A DNA stretch of 64,000 nt from Apodospora peruviana (Eukaryota; Ascomycota; Sordariomycetes; Sordariales; Lasiosphaeriaceae): NCBI GenBank assembly GCA_033439685.1, contig JAUEDM010000006.1, positions 3,534,001 to 3,598,000 of the forward strand. The letters are read 5' to 3'. Under the pieces are notes generated by a model. That model ran no database searches. It saw only the letters and a program-made list of their open reading frames with translations, and was not told the DNA's origin. How positions within the stretch are numbered: position 1 is the stretch's first letter; the number at the start of each line of letters is the position of its first letter. Made by a program: the position numbers and the translations under genes. Below, piece after piece: positions 55,601 through 64,000 of the stretch.

Positions 55601-55725
55601 GAGTTGTTGGCAAGTGGAAGAGGGCCGTCCATCGTCTCCTCGCTACCACCAGACCTCCATACCTTGGCCTGCTCATTGGCGGTGGGGAGGTCTTTCGGAT
55701 CATTCATCATCCAAGATGCCAACAT
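52699..55725 (-). CDS. AAA+ ATPase with long disordered N-terminus (DUF7025-type architecture)
   Basis: Exons 55725-53866, 53794-53548 and 53468-52699 give 958 aa. The N-terminal 200 residues are acidic and low-complexity (DDDDKKDDDDDNDS). A globular segment with a Cys motif (YDSYCPCRLPTCLAG) and a Pro-rich linker with a run of eight Pro follow, then a region (RKWWALFRDEDRKGVPVTYEGWEWL) typical of fungal AAA proteins annotated with DUF7025. The AAA module has Walker A GPSGTGKT at about 756-763, Walker B CILLLDESD at about 811-818, sensor VIITSN and IKSRIH as Arg-finger region. Intron 2 is well supported (GTATGT, CTGAC, CACAG); the intron 1 acceptor at 53795 lacks a good branch site and could shift. 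The start is the first ATG. Probably a remodelling ATPase of unknown target. Confidence 0.83.
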
Positions 55726-57756
55726 TCTTCTGCAGCTGAAACGTATCCAAAAAGTGTGAAAGAATTTGATGAACAATCCAGAGCACGGGGAGAAGAGCTC
55801 AGGACTGGGCTGGAGTCCGAATCCAAGGCAGTTTTGCTCAACCAGAAACTGGTCAAAAAAAAGATATAAACTTCACAATACCAATAGACGGCTTGGATTT
55901 AACCGTTTGGTGTACTGGCTGTGAATTCTGATAGAAACAGACAATGGGGGATTGGGGCTCAAAAAGCACCATTGACAATGACGAGGAGTGACATAAAGGA
56001 AGAAAGAGGGGTGAGGATCAGAAGATACAAGTGACATCCGGACCATCCCGGCCGGGTGGTTGGTTCACAAAGAATGTGCTTCAAAAGAGACTTCATCAAC
56101 CGATCAGGTAAGACGGAGCATTTTGATTGAACTGTGCCAGCTGTTCCATGGGCAGCCTCGAATTCAAGTGGTTCCAATCGATGAGAAGCATGCATGCATG
56201 GTATGCAGAAGTCTCTCCCCCCTCTCTTTGGTTCGCCAAAAGCTCAATCGACGAGGCAACAGGCAGCCCAGGCAGTCAGTCACCACCGAGCGGTCAACCG
56301 GCAGTCCCTAGCTGCTGGGAGGCACCAACAAACATGTCGATCTGTGCCGCAAATCGGGTGTATTTGTTCAATTCACTACTCCGCACTCTAGGCAGCATTA
56401 GGGGGCACAAGAACTCACCTGCTCACCCAGATGCCGATTGACTTCCTTCGGCACAAGCTGCAAGCCAAGCCAACCTTTGTGTCACGTCAGCGTGAGGCAA
56501 CTTGGACCGGACGGATGCCTCGTCGTGCTCCTGCGGAGAGAATCTTCATTCTGTTTCTCCTGACTCTCGGTCCTTGGAGCTTACCCGACGCCGTCCCGTC
56601 GTTCGGGCCGTACCCGGAAAGCAGGTGATTACCAGAGGATCAGAAACATCTAAGACATCCCAAGCACTGGTTTCACGGCATGTATTCCGTAAATCAGCTA
56701 GCATTAGTTGGCTTCGTTCATCCCATCCCATCCCATTCTTTCCGTCGCTGTGTAGCTACTGTACAGATGATGGCAGCGATCAATCAACGCTAGCAGCCAG
56801 TTTTCCCCATCAAAAACCCTCCAAACGATTTTTAGCAACTCTTTGGAACCAATGATATACACAAGGCCGCTGTTGGTAATAATACACAGCCATGACATGA
56901 TATTTGGAAGAAAAAAGAAACGAAAAGATAAAAGAAAAGCAAGGCGAGAATTTAACGGCTTATCCACGGTGTGCATCGGAGATGACAAGGACCACGGAGC
57001 AAAGACATTGAATGTCGAGGTCTCTCGGTCGCAGTGACAGTCGGAAAAGGGTTCAGCTTGGCTCACTCACATGAGTACCAGAAATTGCCAAGCATCTCAG
57101 TGAGACAGAGCAACACGTAAAGAGTAGATCCACCAAGCACGGGCAAGTAGGTAGGCAACAACCACGCATGTGCGAATGAGCTGTGAGCATCCTCTCGTTT
57201 GTCAGGGCGTACAAGCAAGCAGACCTGTGGGCAGACGAAACGTCGTCGGCACTCAAACTTCGCCAGAAAATGGTGTTAACTGCGTGAACGAGTCCGGCAA
57301 AGGTCATGAAACCATAAGCGCTGCCGTAAAGAGTAGAGCATCATTTAAGCATGTCCCGACAGCACAGTTGCTGGCCACAGCATCGTGCATCATCTTGCAC
57401 GGACAGGTGGTGTGAGAAATAATGTCGCCGCGTGAGAAGGCATCAGCATCTCGTCCAGAAACATATCCAAATGACCAAGACAACAGTTGATTGGCGGCGC
57501 GATGGTCGGTTCGTGAGGTCATGAAGCCGCAAAAGGGATAATCAGTGAGGTGTGTCCGGGTGTCGTACTTGTACAGTCAAGAAAAAAATCGAAGAATCCA
57601 GTTACGCCTGAGAGCGACTGCAAAAGGCTCACGTCTCCACGTTCCCTTGGTATCAAAAAGAGACGGCCGTGAAGAAAAAGACATCAGAATGTAGGTCCGG
57701 GCAATGTCAAAGACGTGTCAACGAGATGGGCCTGTCATCGTCACGAAGCATGGCGT
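55726..57756. other. 2-kb spacer without a secure gene
   Basis: Between the AAA ATPase start and the KH protein stop, both minus. It holds the ATPase promoter and leader and the KH gene 3' region. Open frames on both strands are short, and I see no motif, tRNA or repeat. Confidence 0.4.
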
Positions 57757-59604
57757 TTACGAGGTTCCAGGTGGCGCGCCCCCGGGACCTCCTTGGCCTT
57801 GCGATTGCTGGGCGGCGAGCGCTTGCGACTGCCACCACATCGCAATGTAATTCTCATAACCTCCATCTGTTTGCATTATTAGTTGTTGTCGAGCCGTTGG
57901 GGAATGGGGGGATCTTACACATGGCATACGGATCTTCCTGGCCGGCAGCAGCAGCAGGAGCCGCACTGGCAGCGGGCACGTTCTGCGGCGCGCTGTTATT
58001 ATTGTTAGAATGCTGCCCATAGTTGGGATTGTCGTAGTCTCGGTGTTGGCCGCGACCACCGCCGCGACCACCACCACCACCTCCGGCTTGCTTCTGTCTC
58101 TGTGATTTGGTCAGCTCAGAACAAGAATCGTGGAAACCGTTCGACATACCACAGCATCGACCTTCTCCTCGATCGCTTGCTTGGCCCGGTTGATCGCGTC
58201 GCGACTACCGACCAATCCGATCTCCCTCTCAGCATCGCCAGAACCGGTCGACTGCGATACATTGATCTTGCATCCGGTAGTGTTCTGCATTTCGCGGATA
58301 GTTTCACCGCCTTTCCCGATGATCATGCCAACTGCGTCGCCAGGGACATAGATAGAATCGTTGATCTTGTCGTGCCCGCCGCCACCAGGGCCGCCACCCA
58401 TACCCATATTGTCGTTCCTGGGAGGGCGGCTGTTTCCGGCCTGGTTGCCCCCGTTTCGGCTATCGCTATCAACGATCTCAAGAATCAGCTCCTTGGCATT
58501 TCGAGCCGCTGCGGGGGAGCCGATCAAATTGACAGGTCGGAGACCGTTGATGCTTTTGTTTTCGCCGACGATGTTGATATGGCAACCGCTTCGCTCCTGA
58601 AGGTCCCGAATAGTCTCACCACCACGACCGATGATCAGGCCAACCGTCCTATCAGGAACCATGATCTGAAGATTTTCCTCGCCTTCCTTGGGTGGCAGTG
58701 GCACGGGAGGAGGTGCACGCGCACTCTCGCGACCGCCCTTGTCGGAGCCGGACTGGCTTTGGCCCTTCATCCCGCTATCCCGAATGATACGGAATATCAT
58801 GTCTTTGGCTTCTTCACGTTGTGCGGGAGGACCAGTAATCTTGCAAGGACGGTATTGCTCATTTGGGCCAGCAGGGGGAACAAACTGCACGCGGCAACGG
58901 CTCTCGCCCTCGACCCGACGGAGATTTTCGCCCTGACGTCCAATAATAAGGCCGACGAGGTTAGACTCAATCTCGATGGTCTCGGTGTCGTCTTTACCTC
59001 CCCTTAAAGGTGACCTGTCGCGGCCACCACCGCCATTCCTACCGCGCGGAGAGAAGCCTGCCCGACCACGTCCTGGACTAAAGGAGCGGTCCCGGTTGTA
59101 ATCACGCTGGGCGCCTCCGTGGTCTCCACCCCGTCTCTCATCGCGGTATGGGTTGAAGTTATCGCGAAAGTTGTCCCGCCCACGTGGGCTCTTCGACCGT
59201 GCGTCGCGCTGCTGGTATTGTCTGCCATCGTGGGGACGGGAATCCTGGGGGGCGTAGCCGCCGGGGGGGCGCTCGTAAGGTGCGAGGCCTTGTTCGGTCG
59301 CAAAGGCCCTTGCCTTGGCAATCGCGTCGGCGATGGGAACTGTGCCAGAGGTGACAGGTCGGACTTGGCTCAAGTCTATGCTTCCGCTCGCCGACGGCTG
59401 AGGATATCCATACGGTTGCTGGTAGGGCGGGGGCTGGGAGGCGTAGGGGTGTTGCGGTGGAGGATAGACCAAAGGCGGCGGCGCGGCGGGGGCAGGCTGG
59501 CCGGGTTGGCTCTGTGTCGGGGTCGACGTCGCGGGACGCTGCTGCTGCTGGGCACTCAAAAGCTGGAGTATCGTGTTGATATCAGTGGGTGGGGGGTTCG
59601 CCAT
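57757..59604 (-). CDS. three-KH-domain RNA-binding protein
   Basis: Exons 59604-58150, 58099-57919 and 57866-57757 give 581 aa. Three KH domains bind single-stranded RNA or DNA: KH1 at about 208-276 (GRQG loop), KH2 at about 311-378 (GRGG) and KH3 at about 416-484 (GKGG), each with the V-G-x-I-I-G-x-x-G core. The N-terminus is Gln/Pro-rich (LLSAQQQQRP, YPPPQHPY), then an Arg/Gly/Ser region (SPGRGRAGFSPRGRN). The C-terminus has an RGG-like Gly run, and splicing gives DPYAMYGGYENYIAMWWQSQ, resembling the Tyr/Trp motifs at the tail of FUBP/KSRP proteins. This suggests a nuclear or cytoplasmic regulator of mRNA. Intron phases (0 and 1) fit exactly. The start at 59604 begins MANPPPTD; the open frame upstream is leader. 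Confidence 0.92.
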
Positions 59605-62190
59605 CTTGTCGGTAGAGATGCGGATGCTGAGAGAAGGACAAGTCGAGTCGCGCGATGCTGCTGGCAGACACACAAGACCAATGTTGGAAATAACTGCTGG
59701 CGTATCTGTGCACGATAGCAATATGTGAGGGTGGTGAATGGCCGAATCACGTATGTCAAGAAGACGATGAGGAGTGCGGTCAAGTGGAGAAATGTCACGT
59801 CGTAGGCGCGACTGCGAATGCGAATGCAAAATGTGATTTTGGGGAGTTGCGATGCACACAAAGAGCAGAAACTGCAGCAGCAACCACACTCGAACAGACC
59901 AACCTTCAAGCACTGACGCCTCTGCTGTCTCGAGCCGTTTTCTTGTTTGGGTGTCTGCACTTGCACGTCCGGTGTCGCAGAGTAAAGTCGAGTTTCGAGA
60001 GTGAATGGATTTGGCCGACTTCGCGATGCGGCTGCTAGGGCGGAATCTGAGTTCTGTCCAGTCGCAAATTGGTCAGATAAAGATGGTTGACAAGTTGAAT
60101 TGACTTTTGCCACAAGCTCGGTCGCGAAAGAAAATGATGGAAAAAATTGATGTGGCGCGGACCGCGCTATGTGGCGCACGAACCTCATGCTGAACTTGAC
60201 GTGGCTGGGAAGACGCAGCCACTCTCTGTTTGCTGGCAGAGCAGTCGTCCAAATGACACCCGACAACAGCTGCACACACCCGTGGACCCAACATACCTGG
60301 TAGGGAAGGGACTTGAACCCCCCACGCGGCCAACAATAAAACAAAGAACACCTAAAAAAAAAAAAAAAAGGTTCAATTCTGATCAGCCACCAGGCAGCAA
60401 TGCAGACTCTTAAAATTCCGAGAAAAATTCAAGAGGCTTTCTAACTATGATGGAACTTACCGACACAATTTGGTGGTGCTTGGAAAAATGGTTCATAAGA
60501 GGGGTGAGAACAATCATTTTGCACGACTGCTCAACCTCGGTTCGAGGTAGTGTTGCATCTGGGATAAGGTCCACGCTCGTGTCCGGGCAACCACCCCATG
60601 AAGACTGAAGAGAGACGAATAAAAAGAAAACGCAAAGAGAGGCATCTATTGCTATTATACCAACCCAGAAATCCGGACTCCCCCACGGCGTACGTCAGTC
60701 CTTCAGTCAAAGTTCAGCTAAGCAACTAGCCTGAACACATGAAACTCTCGAGATACCGATCCGGACGCCCTGAGATCATCTTCAGATACTGGAAGTGCCT
60801 ATTAGTCATGCCTCCCATGCCTCATAACGAACGGAGGATGAATAGAATCCAACTGAAAACAATGGGTGACTCGTGAGTGGCAAGGCAGTGAGCCCTGTGC
60901 TTCCATTTCTCCGAGATTAACAAGAAACAAACGCAGCTGGCAAATAAACGAATGCGTGCCGTCTGGATCTAGTCATGCCCGCACGGCCGTTATCCATCAT
61001 TTCGTTGTCCCACTTCGTCCTACGTCTGTCATGCAGAAAGCTGACTCCCTCATGTTATTCGAGTCGCACCGATCTGGTACTTGTCGTTTGTGGTCAGCGG
61101 GTCCTTGCATACATCAATCCCAAGTACCTCTAGAAGGCGTCTGGGGGTAACATCATGTTCGTGTCTCGGCGTTGGGCAATTCTTTCCAGGTACAGGATAC
61201 TGGACCGAAGATATGAAGGCTCAAAAAGAAAGATCAGGAAGTCGAGATCTGTGGTTTCTTCGAAGCTGCGAAGAGCTCCGAGCACGCATATTTAGTGTTG
61301 GACCTGCCTGGTCTGGCGTCCCCACTGCGTTTTGTTCACATGAGCGGGAATAAGGGCGAGGGTGATATCGGTCATGCCTTTTAGTTCTGCTCTTTCCTTC
61401 CAGCTGTCGGCAAGGTCGAGGTGGGCAAGGGCGAAGAGGCAACGCAGCACAGCGACGAGAAACAGGGCACAATCCAAATCAAAAATGTGCCTGCAATTTC
61501 GGCGTTTCTCCCAGGTTCTGCTCTCGGTTATCACTGCCGTTGGGCTCCAGTCCTTCGCTGGTCGTGATCCGGTGCATACTGTTCCCAGTTTGTCTGCAAC
61601 ACCGACAGACCAAGTGTGGTCACGATGTCTGGTCTCAGGTCCCGAGCTGCTGCCATCGACGCTCATCAACAGTGCCAGAAAGGGGTTTGGGCATTGTACA
61701 GACACCAAGACTGCGTTTTATGTGCGAAAATATGACTGCCCGTTGTGTTCAGTTGTTGATTGCACTCTCCAGGGGCAAGATGGTCCGTCAAGCGTCCACC
61801 CGTGCAGCTGGTCCCGATGATCCGGGGGCAGCGTTTGCTTGCTCGATGCCAGCACGCGTCCAACCGTTTCTATTGAATGACACACTCACACAGCAACAGT
61901 CTTTTATCTTTCGTTTCACTGTCGGTGCTGTGACTGGTGCACAATTCTCCTAAATCCAACCTCTTGCCCGCCCAGTTTCCTCTGGCCCTGGGCGAGACGA
62001 TATTGGTCTCGTTAATACTCTAGCCTCCTGTGCTGTCGTGTTTACGTCGAGTTGGATAAAGCTCAAAGCACTCATTATCGGGTTTCTTCTATCTCTACCG
62101 CTCTTTAGAACCTCCCTTAAGCCCTTCGGCATACAATCGAATCCTTCACACCAACAAGCCCCGAGCCCACATTCGTTACAACGGCCAACA
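59605..62190. other. 2.6-kb divergent intergenic region
   Basis: It separates the KH protein (minus) from the aspartic protease (plus). It holds a 16-nt poly-A run at 60354-60369 and, beside it, a GGTTCAAGTCC string (minus, 60309-60319) matching a polymerase III B box, but no tRNA can be folded. Long leaders are likely for both genes. No gene seen. Confidence 0.45.
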
Positions 62191-63667
62191 ATGCCCTTCG
62201 GCGCTTTGACGTTCGTTCTTCATGGCGTTATCGCCATGGCGTCCCTCGTGGCGGCCGCCTTCCCCCACGCCAAAGTCCTAGAAAACGCGCCGCCGGGGAT
62301 CAACTACAAGATACCCAAAGGAACCCATCCATGGACCTCGACCAAGTTCACGAGACCAAGCCAGAACATACAAAAGATCCACGGTTTTACCGGAACCAAA
62401 AATACCAACGCCAGATCCGTGGCTGCAGTCCTCGGCGCCCACCAGCGACAAGTGGGCGGCTTCGGCTATGAGAACGTGACGGCTGCTAACGCCTTCGGCA
62501 CGCAATATGGCACCGAGGTCCTCTGGAACGGGTTCCGGACCTTGCTCCTCCTCGACACCGGGAGTTCGGACACCTGGGCCGTTCCTCAGAGCTTTGTCTG
62601 CATCGACTACTCGGGCCAGATTGTTCCCCAAGTTGCCTGTCAGTTCGGTGATCCCTATCCTGGGGATTTCTCAACCACCGACCTCGTCACTCCGGACCAG
62701 CACATGTACATCCAGTACGGCGATGGCGAGGTCGTCACGGGACCCATGGGGTTTTCGGACATCACCTTGGGCAACATGACGATCAAGAAGCAGGAAACTT
62801 GTCTCGCCAACACGACGTACTGGTTTGGGAACAACCAGACCAGCGGGCTGATGGGTCTTGCGTTCCCGTCGTTGACCAACGCGTATCTTGGCCTGGGTGA
62901 GGACCATGATCCGACGAACCAGGTCCAGTATTCGCCCTTGTTCACTAGCATGGTCAACCAGGGCAAGGTGCCTCCGCTGTTCAGCATTGCCATTGACCGC
63001 AATTCGTCGGGGGGTATGATTGCGTGGGGTGGTATGCCGCCTACCACCGGTCTGGATATGAGCCAGATGGCCACCATGGACATGATAATTGTGAGTTACC
63101 TCCCGACCTTTCGATACTACTCAGCCACGCTGACACCCGAACAAAGACCAATTTGATCGACCAACCTATCACAGCCTATCAGTACTCATTCTACACCATC
63201 ATCCCAGACGGCTGGCACTACGGCCAGAAGTCTGCGTACGAGAAGTACCCTTACATCGTCGACAGCGGGACTACTCTCTGTTATCTCCCCCCAGGTATAG
63301 CTCCATCTCCTCCAACACCCCACAAATACCCTTCCTAACCTTTACGAATCCAGATCTCGCCGATGCTATAAGCGCAGCGTTCCAGCCGCAGGCAATATAC
63401 CTCTGGATGTACGGCGGCTACTTCACCTCATGTGATGCCATCGCGCCCATCGTCGCCGTCGTGCTGAACGGTATCAGGTTCTTCATCAACACGGTTGACC
63501 TTATCTATCGCGACATGGTTGACCCCCTGACCGGGCTCTGCATGACCGCCATCGCGAGCGGCGGCACCGGCCCCTATATCCTCGGCGACGTGTTTATGCA
63601 GAACGCCCTTGTCGTGTTTGATGTTGGCGAGGCCAAGATGCGGTTCGTTCCGCGCGAGTTTTATTGA
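62191..63667 (+). CDS. secreted aspartic protease (pepsin family A1)
   Basis: Exons 62191-63090, 63147-63294 and 63354-63667 give 453 aa. Residues 1-23 are a signal peptide (VLHGVIAMASLVAAA), then a basic propeptide to about residue 90. Both catalytic motifs are present: LLLLDTGSSDTWAV with Asp122 and YIVDSGTTLCYLPP with Asp339. The flap region YGDGEVVTGPMG and the C-terminal GPYILGDVFMQNALVVFDV match the fold. Several N-glycosylation sites occur. The N-terminal lobe has extra cysteines (CIDYS, VACQFG) like fungal extracellular aspartic proteases rather than vacuolar PEP4. Introns are 56 and 59 nt with CTGAC/CTAAC branches. The ATG at 62191 is preferred because the frame upstream would place the signal peptide internally. 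Probably acts on extracellular protein at acid pH. Confidence 0.93.
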
Positions 63668-63840
63668 GATACTTGTTTCGTGCCCAGTGATAAGGATTCC
63701 AGGGATGGGAGATTATGTGTGCCGGTCAAGCCTGTCAGGTGGTAATTAGACACGATATTAGCCTTGTATCTTTTCCGAGAAATGAACGACAGGGTATGGT
63801 TTACTGGGTGTGAGTACCAGGTTGTTGTCATCATATCCTT

Positions 63841-64000
63841 TCATGTCTGCTCTTCAATTCCGGCTCCTATAGAACCGGGCTTGTTCCTCTTGCCAGGTTC
63901 ATCCGCTGCTAGCTCAGCGTAATGTCTTGACAGATCCCCTGCCCCCAGCTCTGCCGGTGGTACCAGTGTAGAGCCGTGCAGTTCCTGCGGCAAGGTCTCA
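63841..64000 (-). CDS. C-terminal end of a gene running off the right edge
   Basis: The minus strand is open from the window end to a TGA at 63841-63843, giving the last 52 residues. The peptide (…PQELHGSTLVPPAELG… RHYAELAADEPG) is Glu/Pro/Ala-rich. The pattern 'ELHG…PPAELG…AELAAD' is common at the cytosolic tails of fungal membrane or cell-surface proteins, but the family cannot be named from this piece. It converges on the aspartic protease. Codon use is GC-rich at third positions, unlike the adjacent spacer. Confidence 0.55.
   Translation of the reverse strand, partial: ETLPQELHGSTLVPPAELGAGDLSRHYAELAADEPGKRNKPGSIGAGIEEQT

Noticed and set aside
60290..60420. tRNA gene on the minus strand
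   Set aside because: Only a T-arm/B-box-like string is present; no matching 5' acceptor or anticodon arm was found.
61540..61953. 137-aa plus-strand frame upstream of the aspartic protease
   Set aside because: No domain or coding bias; overlapping frames are equally open, typical of noncoding leader sequence.

Overview
The window is nuclear DNA of a filamentous ascomycete (Pezizomycotina, most likely Sordariomycetes; the class is my inference). The evidence is short spliceosomal introns (mostly 56-95 nt, GTRNGT donors, CTNAC branch sites, AG acceptors), intron-bearing eukaryotic tRNAs, and families typical of these fungi: HET domain, cutinase, Zn2Cys6 regulator, SNG1-like membrane protein, DUF8021 secreted protein and a TRI5-like terpene synthase. 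Genes lie on both strands, one transcript each, with no operons.

Layout. 0-2.5 kb: gene-poor, with possible minus-strand exons at the edge. 2.7-6.5 kb: a secreted feruloyl esterase, an ACMSD/decarboxylase-type amidohydrolase and a small conserved hydrophilic protein. 7.5-9.1 kb: decayed coding-like fragments. 9.4-16.3 kb: an MFS sugar transporter and a very large disordered protein, both minus. 17.7-18.1 kb: intron-containing tRNA-Ala(CGC) and tRNA-Thr(AGT), convergent. 18.4-26.1 kb: an SDR oxidoreductase, a Zn2Cys6 transcription factor and a C2H2-like protein. 26.9-33.2 kb: a secreted DUF8021 protein, an SNG1-like membrane protein, a histidine-phosphatase-family enzyme and a cutinase-family esterase.

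33.5-52.2 kb is the most unusual part. It holds a HET-domain protein, a convergent methyltransferase/terpene-synthase pair (a candidate two-gene terpenoid locus), a decayed NO VEIN/sacsin-like gene (HSP90-type ATPase at the N-terminus, DUF3883 nuclease-like fold at the C-terminus) with at least three reading-frame breaks, tRNA-Cys, an aldo-keto reductase, a mitochondrial-type DUF1992 protein and a broken RHS-core gene of bacterial type. 52.7-63.7 kb returns to conserved fungal genes: an AAA+ ATPase with a long N-terminal region, a three-KH RNA-binding protein and a secreted aspartic protease. The C-terminal end of another gene lies at the right edge.

Working together: the feruloyl esterase, cutinase-family esterase, aspartic protease, sugar transporter and AKR/SDR enzymes suit a plant-litter or plant-associated lifestyle. 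The methyltransferase and terpene synthase share a 50-bp gap between convergent stops and are the best candidate for a small undescribed pathway. HET, NOV-like and RHS-type genes are all families linked to recognition or conflict, and two of the three are broken here. Exon junctions were read by eye from splice signals and frame continuity; no alignment or database search was run.
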